In this document: piece by piece, positions 1-5,540 of the stretch
Position numbering within the stretch: position 1 is the first letter of the stretch
Layout of the letters: every line of letters starts with the position of its first letter
Assembly (NCBI GenBank): GCA_018396615.1
Contig: JAGTQT010000068.1
Coordinates: 1 to 8,156, forward strand
Direction: 5' to 3'
Source: Candidatus Bathyarchaeota archaeon
GTDB lineage: Archaea; Thermoproteota; Bathyarchaeia; Bathyarchaeales; Bathycorpusculaceae
DNA length: 8,156 nt
Notes under the pieces: model-generated
What the model was told of the DNA's origin: nothing
The model's database searches: none
The model's input: the letters and a program-made list of their open reading frames with translations, nothing else
Translations under genes and position numbers: made by a program

Positions 1-1
1 G

Positions 2-238
2 CGCTTGGCATCAAACTGTCCTGCGAACCTTCGCGAGGATATAGAACATTACTGTCGTCTCTCCAAGGTTCCAGTGATTACCTTTAAGGGTTCGTCACTG
101 GATCTGGCGGCTGTTTGTGGAAAACCTTTTGCGATTTCAGCGTTAAGTATAAGAGAGGCTGGAGACTCTGAAATTCTCAAGCTCACTGAGCCAGAGGAAC
201 CTACCGAAGACGAAGAATCTGCCGGAGGAAACGAATGA
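2..238 (+). CDS. rpl30e: Ribosomal protein L30e (eL30), 3' part
   Basis: This is the C-terminal 78 residues of archaeal large-subunit ribosomal protein L30e; the frame is open to the left edge, so the N-terminal part (about 40 residues by family length) lies outside. The visible part shows the typical segment ASNCP..LREDIEHY followed by KVPVITFKGSSLDL and the G-KPF-ISALSI core, which match archaeal L30e proteins. After the usual end of the fold the protein continues with about 17 residues rich in Glu and Asp (EPEEPTEDEE), a tail longer than I remember for most L30e proteins. The stop overlaps the next start as ATGA (235-238), which indicates translational coupling with nusA, the usual archaeal neighbour in the rpoHBA-rpl30e-nusA cluster. 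The TTG at position 5 is unlikely to be the real start, because the fold would then lack its first half. Confidence 0.9.
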   Translation, partial: RLASNCPANLREDIEHYCRLSKVPVITFKGSSLDLAAVCGKPFAISALSIREAGDSEILKLTEPEEPTEDEESAGGNE

Positions 239-672
239 CAAGCGGAATAAAGTTCACGAGCACCGAGATGCGGTACATCGCGTTGTTTGAAAGCATAACA
301 AGCGCAACTGTCAAGGACTGCATAATCGACGAGGAGCAAGGGCGCGTTCTCTACGTTGTAAGTCCCGGTCACGTCGGCGTCGCTATCGGAAGAGGCGGAA
401 GAAACATCCGCACGTTGGAGCGGATGACTGGAAAGAAGCAGGAGATTATCGAGTATTCTGATGACCCAGCACAGTTTATTCGGAATGCCTTGAAGCCTGC
501 TGTGGTTAGAGAGGTGCGCATCAGCGAGCGAGCGGATGGTAAGTCTATTGCAGTTGTCACTGTAAACCCGCATGATAAAGGCGTAGCCATAGGCAAGAAC
601 GGTAGAAATGCTGAGCGTCTGCGGTTTCTCGCAAAGAGATATTTCCAAATAGAAAACGTTAGCATAACTTAG
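235..672 (+). CDS. nusA: Archaeal NusA, two KH domains
   Basis: This 145-aa protein is the short archaeal form of transcription factor NusA. It holds two KH RNA-binding domains and lacks the RNA-polymerase-binding N-terminal domain and S1 domain of bacterial NusA. The first KH signature is AIGRGGRNI (residues 50-58) and the second is AIGKNGRNA (residues 118-126), both with intact GxxG loops. It starts at the ATG that overlaps the L30e stop, 6 bases after a GGAGG site at 224-228, so the start is well supported. In archaea it sits after the RNA polymerase large-subunit genes and rpl30e and is thought to act in transcription elongation or termination through RNA binding. The length is normal for the family. 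Here the next gene is not rps12, which follows nusA in many archaea. Confidence 0.95.
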   Translation: MTSGIKFTSTEMRYIALFESITSATVKDCIIDEEQGRVLYVVSPGHVGVAIGRGGRNIRTLERMTGKKQEIIEYSDDPAQFIRNALKPAVVREVRISERADGKSIAVVTVNPHDKGVAIGKNGRNAERLRFLAKRYFQIENVSIT

Positions 673-690
673 ACTGGCGGATGACTGAAC

Positions 691-870
691 TTGAAAAGGC
701 TAGTGGCATGCGTCTTGTATGTGCTGTTTTTCTTGTCTGCGTTGACTGCTAAAGTTAGAGCAGCTGACTATTCGGCTATTGACCAGTTTATAGGCAGCCC
801 GCTGCTGGTTCTCGCCGCGATACTCGTGATTGACGCTGTTGCCTTTCTTTATCACAAATTCCGCAAATAG
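691..870 (+). CDS. Small 59-aa membrane or secreted protein
   Basis: This short open frame begins with TTG and encodes 59 residues. A purine-rich site GGCGGATGA (676-684) lies 6 bases upstream, and the start is 18 bases after the nusA stop, which suggests cotranscription with nusA. The N-terminus looks like a signal peptide: MKRL, then a hydrophobic stretch at about residues 4-19, then a short polar region ending KVRAAD that could be cut after VRA. A second hydrophobic segment (about residues 35-54, PLLVLAAILVIDAVAFLY) is followed by the basic tail HKFRK, which favours a membrane-anchored protein with the C-terminus in the cytoplasm. I do not recognise the family. An ATG at 681 in another frame gives only 23 residues and is a poorer candidate. 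The positive-inside pattern and the RBS make a real gene likely. Confidence 0.6.
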   Translation: MKRLVACVLYVLFFLSALTAKVRAADYSAIDQFIGSPLLVLAAILVIDAVAFLYHKFRK

Positions 871-891
871 TAGCTCTACTGTTCGTCTACG

Positions 892-903
892 GTCAAGCTT
901 GAC
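892..903. repeat. 12-bp perfect palindrome between convergent genes
   Basis: GTCAAGCTTGAC reads the same on both strands and does not extend further. It lies in the 39-bp gap between the 59-aa protein gene (ends 870, plus) and the last gene of the SMC operon (ends 910, minus). It has no loop and no T-run, so it does not look like a standard terminator; it could be a protein-binding site or chance. Confidence 0.3.
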
Positions 904-909
904 AGCAAT

Positions 910-1167
910 TTATGCATTATTTTCCAGTGGAATCTCAATCTTCCTGTAGTACCACAAGCCCATTGCTATGCCAAGCAGGCCTATGACTGCTACAAGGCTC
1001 CAGAAATACCACTTGTTGCCTGCGTCTCCGTAGAAGTTCACGATCATGAAGTGCTGTCCTACGGCAAGCAGCAAGGTTATTATGACAAGTACGATTCCCA
1101 AGTAGACGCCGATTATGCTTCTCTCCATAATTTTTGTCTGCTGATCTTTTTCTTTCTGGGATTGCAC
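910..1167 (-). CDS. 85-aa two-helix membrane protein in SMC operon
   Basis: The protein starts with GTG, 6 bases after a clear GGAGG (1174-1178), which decides this start over the ATG at residue 14. Residues 1-16 are polar and charged. Hydrophobic segments at about 17-37 (IIGVYLGIVLVIITLLLAVG) and 55-74 (FWSLVAVIGLLGIAMGLWYY) are predicted membrane helices joined by a short loop with FYGDAGNKW. Positive residues before helix 1 and after helix 2 (YYRK) suggest that both ends face the cytoplasm. I do not recognise the family. It lies 29 bases after the KITE gene on the same strand, so it is probably cotranscribed with the SMC complex. It could be a membrane partner of the complex or an unrelated passenger; the sequence alone cannot decide. 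Confidence 0.75.
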   Translation of the reverse strand: MQSQKEKDQQTKIMERSIIGVYLGIVLVIITLLLAVGQHFMIVNFYGDAGNKWYFWSLVAVIGLLGIAMGLWYYRKIEIPLENNA

Positions 1168-1196
1168 TGTTGTCCTCCTGTTTGCAGCGCGGAAGG

Positions 1197-1751
1197 TTAC
1201 TTAGTTAGGATGGCGTTGATAAGTTTTTTTTCGTCTACTTCTGCGCGTGTTCTCCAATCTAGATACAGCTGTCCCGCATCATCCTGAGTCAGATACCCAT
1301 ACCTGATATAACGGTCAATGTTAAATCCAACTTTCCATCCCGGGAGCTTGTTGCGGAGGAGTTCTTCAACCTCTTTGCGTGGTGCCTTGCCCTTGTTCGA
1401 GATTATGTGTGCAATCGTTATGGCAAGCCCTGCTATGTCATCTATTCGCCATCCGATCATTTTAGTCTCCTTCGGTGTCAGCTCCCCTCTAAGTGTTATC
1501 AGGAATCTTGCTCTATCCAGCTGTTCAAGCGACGGCTTCTCTACAGGTTTTTCCTCTTCAAAAACGGTCTTAACTTGCAGGTCAAATGTTTTCAGCGAGT
1601 CGTCAAGGATTTTCAGAACTTTCGGGTAGTCTGAGCCTAGAGCCTTGCGTAGCTCCCATCCCTTGACTCCTGGCTTCTTGTGTCTTTTGAAGAAGAGCAT
1701 GTGTGTGGCTCTTTTGATCTTGCTTGCGTAGGCGGCTTTTCTTTTGCTCAC
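1197..1751 (-). CDS. KITE-type tandem winged-helix protein, Nse3/MAGE-like
   Basis: I choose the GTG at 1751, giving 184 residues, because it overlaps the kleisin stop as GTGA and has GAGGAG 7 bases upstream; a GTG at 1772 would add seven residues. The protein reads as two winged-helix domains, about residues 11-90 and 101-172. The order of features follows the MAGE homology domain of Nse3: DYPKVLKILDDSL then FDLQVKTV in the first domain, RFLITLRGELT at the junction, a hydrophobic helix (GLAITIAHIISNKGKAPRK) with EVEELLRNKL in the second, and a final YIRYGYL...YLDWRTRAEVDEKKL, where MAGE proteins have a KYL...Y.F.WG.RA..E motif. Nse3 is a KITE subunit of Smc5/6 that binds the kleisin Nse4 and DNA. 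Position after a kleisin gene fits. ScpB or another KITE family is the alternative. Confidence 0.72.
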   Translation of the reverse strand: MSKRKAAYASKIKRATHMLFFKRHKKPGVKGWELRKALGSDYPKVLKILDDSLKTFDLQVKTVFEEEKPVEKPSLEQLDRARFLITLRGELTPKETKMIGWRIDDIAGLAITIAHIISNKGKAPRKEVEELLRNKLPGWKVGFNIDRYIRYGYLTQDDAGQLYLDWRTRAEVDEKKLINAILTK

Positions 1752-2575
1752 TCCAGTTCTCCTCTTTTCCACTTTGTCCAGTCTTCGATTGTGACGGCGA
1801 TCGGGATGGAGATCAACTGTTTTTTGCTTGTTTTTGTTTGGGGTTCTTTGTTGGGCTTGATGAATGTTTGTTCTTCCAGCGGGTAGATCTCTAGCGTTGC
1901 GTATCCGTAGGTGATTAGAAAGCTTGTCATGAATGCTCTGTTAACTGTTTCTTCGTAGGTTTCGGCGCCGATGAAGTCCCAGTACCTGATTTTTCCATCC
2001 ATGCCATTTTTTTCGGTTTTTGCTTGGAGTTCGTGCCAGAAGCCCTCAAGTTCTTCGGAGAAGGCTTGTTCCCGAAGGATCTTCTGTTCCACAAGTTCTT
2101 CCCTTGTGGCAACTCCTATCTCTGCTTCTGCAGGGGCGTTTTCTTTCCATCTTTCGCTTAGGGGTAGCAGATCTTCCCAGTATCTCATGGCCTCAGCGAT
2201 ACTGTGAAGCGAGATTTGTTCAAGCTCAACTGTTGGGTGCCACACTTGGAGAAAGATTCTTGCGAGATCGACTCTGTCCAGTTTTGCGATTTTTTCGCTT
2301 AGCAGAAACGGATCCGTGTAAAGCGAAGTTGACCGGTGTTTTACCCAGTCGCCTTGGAGCTTCACCACTGAAGCTAGGTGATGTATTGTTTCCGCGTCTA
2401 GGCATAGATCTTCTGGGATTTCCCAGTCGGGAAGATACTGTTTTGCTGTAGCGATGTTTTCGCCGATGTCTATTAGGAACGGGTCGAGAGCGCGCTCCTC
2501 TATTGATTTGCATGCTTCGATTATTTGTCGAAGTTTTTCTCTGCCTATGTTTCTTCGTGTCTTTTTGGACTGCAC
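1748..2575 (-). CDS. Kleisin-like SMC subunit, Nse4-like
   Basis: The GTG start shares its first base with the SMC stop and lies 6 bases after GGAGGT (2582-2587), so translation is coupled to the SMC gene. The 275-aa product resembles eukaryotic Nse4. The C-terminal domain (about 197-270) has YWDFIGAETYEETVNRAF, SFLITYGYATLEI and, at the end, ISIPIAVTIEDWTKW; Nse4 has F.FV.DP.SF..TVEN.F..SF.IRDG.A.I and a closing I.LSYRDWEE at the same places. The N-terminal part (CLDAETIHHLASVV, about 58-71, then a polar helix) resembles the Nse4 region LDA..LVLASDL that contacts the SMC neck. Residues about 145-185 are charged and probably a linker. Kleisins bridge the two SMC heads and recruit KITE subunits, which matches the neighbours. 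A ScpA-type kleisin is the alternative but fits less well. Confidence 0.75.
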   Translation of the reverse strand: MQSKKTRRNIGREKLRQIIEACKSIEERALDPFLIDIGENIATAKQYLPDWEIPEDLCLDAETIHHLASVVKLQGDWVKHRSTSLYTDPFLLSEKIAKLDRVDLARIFLQVWHPTVELEQISLHSIAEAMRYWEDLLPLSERWKENAPAEAEIGVATREELVEQKILREQAFSEELEGFWHELQAKTEKNGMDGKIRYWDFIGAETYEETVNRAFMTSFLITYGYATLEIYPLEEQTFIKPNKEPQTKTSKKQLISIPIAVTIEDWTKWKRGELE

Positions 2576-4503
2576 TAGACGACCTCCCTAATAACTGATT
2601 TTCCGTCAATGTTTTGCACTGTGATTATGTTCACGTCTTCTTTTGCGAAGGTTATTTGGCTTGGCGTGATTACCATGTACTGCGTGTTTCCGTCCTTTAC
2701 GGTTGTGATTAACATTTTCGCAATTATTTCTCGGTTTTTTGGGTCCATGTGTATGTCGTATTCGTCAACTGCTCTGAAAGGTGAACGGACATGCTGCTGA
2801 AGGGCAAGCAGAAAACTCATTGTTGCTGTTGTTCTTTCTCCGCCGCTTTGGGTGTATGCGTCAAGTGGAACAGGCTTTCCGCCTTTAAAGCCGACAAGTA
2901 TTTCCAGTCCAGCGGCTTCTATGTCATGCTCGTTGGCAAGCTTGACTTCGCCGAGTGCTTGTGTCTGTGTGAGAATGTTTTGATATGCCAAGTTAACCCG
3001 CGTTAAGAGGTTTAGTATGACTTCGCGCCACGCTTGCATCCTAACTTTGACTTCTTCTAGGGCTTTTTCGCGGTTTTCTGCCACCAGCTGTGCTTTTTCT
3101 TTTAGTTCCAGATACAATTTGGAATAGGATTCGTACATTCGTTCTATGTCTTCTGAAACGTCTGCAAGCGCTGCGAGATGTCCTTCTGTGGTTCTGATTT
3201 CGTCAAAGATTTCCTCAATGCTTTTCATTACTGCTATTCTGAGTCCGCTTTTTTCAGCTTTGCCTACAGCCTCATCTAATCGTGCTTTAGCGGTTTTCAA
3301 CTCTTTTTCCAAGCTTTCGATGTCGGCTAGAGCGTTTTCTCTGCGGTACTGAAGGAGAGCCAGCTTGATGCGGTTTTCAAGAAGCTTGTTGCTGACCTTT
3401 TCGCCTGCTTCTTCCAGAATTTTGGTTCTCGCTTGGTTTCCGTCGATTTCTGGGCTTATTTTAGAAAGCTGCTGGCTAGACTCGCTTATAAGCTCCTTCA
3501 AGTTATCGCTCTTTAATAGCTTAAATCGTGTCTGCGGTGTGCCTTTTTGAATTTCAAGCTCTATCAGGTTTGTCTCTTCCAGCAGCTGCTTGTAAATGGG
3601 GATGGTTGATTCGTTGCGGGTTTTTTCTCGTTCAAGGTCTAGGCGCTGGCTGAAAAGTGTTTTTAGTTCTTGTCTGATTTTTTCAAGCTCATTCTGATGG
3701 AGTTGTAGGTCGTTCTCTGCGCTGGCTTTTTCTTCTTCAATTTTGCCTAGCAAGTCCTTTTCGGTTTTCATGCGGCTTTCAATGTCTTTTAGCACGTTTT
3801 CTCTTTTCGCAACTTCTGCCCATGCAAGCTCTCTTTCGAGAAACCTGATTTTTGTCTGTAACTGTTTTTTTTCCTGATACCTATCGTACTGCTCTCTCCA
3901 GTAGTTAAGTGTCTGCTCAGCGGATTCAAGAAGCTTCCCGATGGAGTCTTCTTGGCTTAGTATGCGCGTTAGCTTCTTTTGGGCTTGGATGACGTTTTCG
4001 CGGTAAGGCTCAAGTCCGACTGCTGCTTCCACTATACGAAGCTTTTCCTGCAGCGAGAGTACGGTAAACTGTTCCACCATGTTCTGGTGCATGATGATAA
4101 GTATGTTATTTGGATCCACACCCAGTCTGCCCAGCAACCTATCCACGTCAGCCTTGGTCACTGCTCTGTTTTCCAGCTCGAACCAGTACTGTCCATCTTT
4201 GCGCAAAACACGCGTCAAGAAAAGCTGATCCTTATTGTACTTCTGAACCGGTCGGTTCTTTCCTTTCTTCGAGTTGTCCAGAATGAGTGTGACTCGGGCT
4301 TGATCTTTGCCCCATCGGATCAGGTCGCTTAGTTTCTTTGAGCGCTCCGTGTAGGATTGTCCGAGGGCTACGGATATGGCTAGCAGGAGTGAGGATTTTC
4401 CTGAGCCGTTGGGTCCACAGATTACGTTTACGCCTGACTTGAAGGGTACCCTAGCATACTCGTAGCTCATGAAGTTCTCTAGGATTACTTCCTGTATCAG
4501 CAT
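2575..4503 (-). CDS. Compact SMC-family ATPase, Smc5/6-like head
   Basis: This 642-aa protein is an SMC-superfamily ABC ATPase. The N-lobe has Walker A GPNGSGKSS (30-38), then RSKKLSDLIRWGKDQA (54-69) as in Smc6, and Q-loop Q140 in MHQNMVEQF. The C-lobe has signature QSGGERTTATMSF (552-564), Walker B with catalytic Glu in PFRAVDEYD (575-583), D-loop MDPKNR (586-591) and TQYMVITPSQ (607-616). QSGGER, PFR.VDE, MDP.N and QY..ITP are hallmarks of Smc5/Smc6. Coiled coils run at about 170-296 and 357-500. Canonical SMCs exceed 1000 residues; here about 60 residues join the coils, with no 150-residue hinge and no CxxC hook (the only Cys is in Walker A). The ATG at 4503 has a weak RBS (AAGGAAA). A Rad50-like or coalescin-like SMC relative is the alternative. 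Confidence 0.9.
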   Translation of the reverse strand: MLIQEVILENFMSYEYARVPFKSGVNVICGPNGSGKSSLLLAISVALGQSYTERSKKLSDLIRWGKDQARVTLILDNSKKGKNRPVQKYNKDQLFLTRVLRKDGQYWFELENRAVTKADVDRLLGRLGVDPNNILIIMHQNMVEQFTVLSLQEKLRIVEAAVGLEPYRENVIQAQKKLTRILSQEDSIGKLLESAEQTLNYWREQYDRYQEKKQLQTKIRFLERELAWAEVAKRENVLKDIESRMKTEKDLLGKIEEEKASAENDLQLHQNELEKIRQELKTLFSQRLDLEREKTRNESTIPIYKQLLEETNLIELEIQKGTPQTRFKLLKSDNLKELISESSQQLSKISPEIDGNQARTKILEEAGEKVSNKLLENRIKLALLQYRRENALADIESLEKELKTAKARLDEAVGKAEKSGLRIAVMKSIEEIFDEIRTTEGHLAALADVSEDIERMYESYSKLYLELKEKAQLVAENREKALEEVKVRMQAWREVILNLLTRVNLAYQNILTQTQALGEVKLANEHDIEAAGLEILVGFKGGKPVPLDAYTQSGGERTTATMSFLLALQQHVRSPFRAVDEYDIHMDPKNREIIAKMLITTVKDGNTQYMVITPSQITFAKEDVNIITVQNIDGKSVIREVV

Positions 4504-4549
4504 GGGGCGTTTTTCCTTTTTCGGGTGACTATATGAGGTTTAAGTCTCT

Positions 4550-4557
4550 TATTAAAG
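4550..4557 (-). promoter_or_regulatory. Putative TATA box of the SMC operon
   Basis: On the minus strand CTTTAATA lies about 50 bases upstream of the SMC ATG. Archaeal transcription usually starts about 25 bases after the TATA centre, which would place the start near 4528 and leave a leader of about 25 bases. It overlaps an 8-bp palindrome AAGCGCTT (4555-4562). No other TATA-like element is better placed, though AT-rich sequence makes such matches common. Confidence 0.4.
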
Positions 4558-4561
4558 CGCT

Positions 4562-4580
4562 TAGGCAAAGTTTATGCCTA
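4562..4580. repeat. Inverted repeat TAGGCA-N7-TGCCTA next to SMC promoter
   Basis: The two perfect 6-bp arms are TAGGCA (4562-4567) and TGCCTA (4575-4580), separated by 7 bases. The element lies directly upstream of the putative TATA box of the SMC operon, where a regulator could bind. There is no direct evidence for a regulator, and a match this short can occur by chance. Confidence 0.3.
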
Positions 4581-4720
4581 TGAAATGATGGGGTTTTTGA
4601 GGGATTTAAGGAGAATGGTTACATAAAAACTTCAAAAACCATGTTTAGCGAGGCTATGGTGGTGACGGATGAGCTTGGTTATAAGGTTGCCTATGCCATC
4701 AAGATTTCCAGAAGCATGTG

Positions 4721-4738
4721 TACAGCAGCTTTGCTGTA
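4721..4738. repeat. Perfect 7-bp stem, 4-base loop hairpin
   Basis: TACAGCA (4721-4727) and TGCTGTA (4732-4738) form a perfect stem around the loop GCTT. The element lies 68 bases upstream of the 232-aa protein start. There is no T-run on either side, so it is not an obvious terminator. It may be an operator-like site or the end of a degraded gene. Confidence 0.35.
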
Positions 4739-4761
4739 GTGCTGCTCAATTTTGGGCAAAG

Positions 4762-4769
4762 CTTTAGTT
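4762..4769 (+). promoter_or_regulatory. Possible TATA box for 232-aa gene
   Basis: CTTTAGTT follows GGCAAAG and lies about 41 bases upstream of the ATG at 4807, which would give a transcript start near 4791 and a short leader. The match to an archaeal TATA box is weak, so this is tentative. Confidence 0.25.
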
Positions 4770-4806
4770 CTCTAGTGATGCAATAGATTTCTCGAGGTTC
4801 GGACGC

Positions 4807-5505
4807 ATGGTTGTCGCTGGCAAGGTTTTCAGGCTTTCGGAGCCAATAGACCTAGCTGAGCTTGGAACAAGGCTTGAAGGCTACCATGTTGAAGAGGAGC
4901 ATGAAGAAGGCGACTACAAGTTCACGCTAGTAACGGAGATTGCTGGTCTACTTGTTAAAGCTAACATGGTTCGCGGGGTCTATTCGCATGATTTTGTATT
5001 GCAAGTATTCCATCGAGGAAAGGTTGTGCCGCAACCGAGGACTGTTGAAGCTCTATTCAGCTTTTCAGAATACGAGAAAAACGTGTATCTCACTGTTGTA
5101 GAAAAAAAGCGGACAGCCAACTTCGTTGCGAACAAGCTAAGCGAGATACTGTTCGAAAAAGCTGGCAGCATCGTAGAAGCCAGAATCAGCCCCGAAACCC
5201 TTAGAGATTTTCACATGCGTAACCCTGAGGAAACGAAAATCACCTTCTTTGACAATGTTGACATTCCGAACGTGAACAAGCTTTCGCTCTATGGTCCAGA
5301 CTTGGTGAACACAAGTTTGTTTGAAGATTATGGAAAGCACGGTGATCTTTGGTATGTAGTTGCGCGCAGCAAGGAATTTGGATATGTAGTGGGTGTGACA
5401 AGAGACGCTTCAGTGACTGTTTTTAACTTGCCTGAGACCGAGAAAGAGAAGTATCTGGAATACGTGACCAAGCAGATATATGCATTGGCTTCTTCTGATA
5501 AATAA
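4807..5505 (+). CDS. Unrecognised 232-aa soluble protein
   Basis: The ATG at 4807 has GAGGT 8 bases upstream (4794-4798), which supports this start. I do not recognise the family. The 232-aa product has no signal peptide and no membrane helix, no cysteine and no obvious nucleotide-binding motif. The first 100 residues alternate hydrophobic and charged positions (YKFTLVTEIAGLLVKANMV, VYSHDFVLQVFHRG, VYLTVVEKKR), which suggests beta-rich structure. A helical segment follows (about 104-120), then a mixed region with FFDNVDIPNVNKLSLYGP (147-164), WYVVARSKEFGYVVGVTRDA (182-201) and a C-terminal helix (about 211-230). It lies divergently from the SMC operon across 303 bp, so a shared function is possible but not shown. 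The composition resembles the neighbouring genes, so it is likely a genuine resident gene. Confidence 0.8.
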   Translation: MVVAGKVFRLSEPIDLAELGTRLEGYHVEEEHEEGDYKFTLVTEIAGLLVKANMVRGVYSHDFVLQVFHRGKVVPQPRTVEALFSFSEYEKNVYLTVVEKKRTANFVANKLSEILFEKAGSIVEARISPETLRDFHMRNPEETKITFFDNVDIPNVNKLSLYGPDLVNTSLFEDYGKHGDLWYVVARSKEFGYVVGVTRDASVTVFNLPETEKEKYLEYVTKQIYALASSDK

Positions 5506-5512
5506 GGACTTG

Positions 5513-5518
5513 AAAAAA
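5513..5518 (-). terminator. Possible oligo-T terminator of 74-aa gene
   Basis: On the minus strand a run of six T follows CTCC, 22 bases after the stop of the 74-aa gene at 5541. Archaeal transcription often ends at T-rich tracts without a stem-loop. The site lies in the convergent gap after the 232-aa protein gene. Six T alone is weak evidence. Confidence 0.3.
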
Positions 5519-5540
5519 GGAGAATGGAAGCGTAAGATGC

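Larger units (their letters stand above)
910..4503 (-). other. SMC-kleisin-KITE-membrane protein operon
   Basis: Four minus-strand genes follow each other in the order SMC ATPase, kleisin, KITE and small membrane protein. The SMC stop and kleisin start share one base (TAGTG), the kleisin stop and KITE start overlap as GTGA, and the last gene starts 29 bases after the KITE stop behind its own GGAGG. Such coupling is typical for subunits of one complex. The three core products resemble Smc5/6, Nse4 and Nse3/MAGE respectively, so the unit is read as an archaeal Smc5/6-like complex. A putative promoter lies just upstream of 4503. No gene for an Nse1-like RING protein, an Nse2-like SUMO ligase or Nse5/Nse6 is seen here. 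Confidence 0.8.
4504..4806. other. 303-bp divergent intergenic region
   Basis: The region separates the divergently transcribed SMC operon and the 232-aa protein gene. It holds the putative promoter of the SMC operon, an inverted repeat (4562-4580), a hairpin (4721-4738) and a possible promoter for the plus-strand gene. A plus-strand frame open from about 4583 to a TAG at 4739 reads like a short coding fragment (it includes NGYIKTSKTMFSEAMV and DELGYKVAYAIK), but the ATG at 4641 gives only 32 residues without a good RBS. It may be a gene remnant or chance. No tRNA or other RNA gene was recognised. Confidence 0.6.

Noticed and set aside
49..648. 199-aa minus-strand open frame opposite L30e and nusA
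   Set aside because: It lies antisense to two clearly recognised genes and has no family resemblance; it is a shadow frame.
892..903. Palindrome as a bidirectional terminator
   Set aside because: It has no loop and no T-run on either strand; only a weak site of unknown role can be claimed.
2020..2451. 143-aa plus-strand frame within the kleisin gene
   Set aside because: It is antisense to the kleisin coding sequence, whose Nse4-like motifs and coupled start show the real frame.
3979..4332. 117-aa plus-strand frame within the SMC gene
   Set aside because: It is antisense to the ATPase N-lobe with Walker A and Q-loop; no independent support.
2575..4503. Rad50 identity for the SMC ATPase
   Set aside because: There is no CxxC zinc hook, no Mre11 gene nearby, and the head has Smc5/6-type motifs; the kleisin and KITE partners also argue against Rad50.
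4641..4739. 32-aa ATG frame in the intergenic region as a real small gene
   Set aside because: There is no good RBS, it is very short, and its stop falls inside a hairpin; kept only as a possible remnant.
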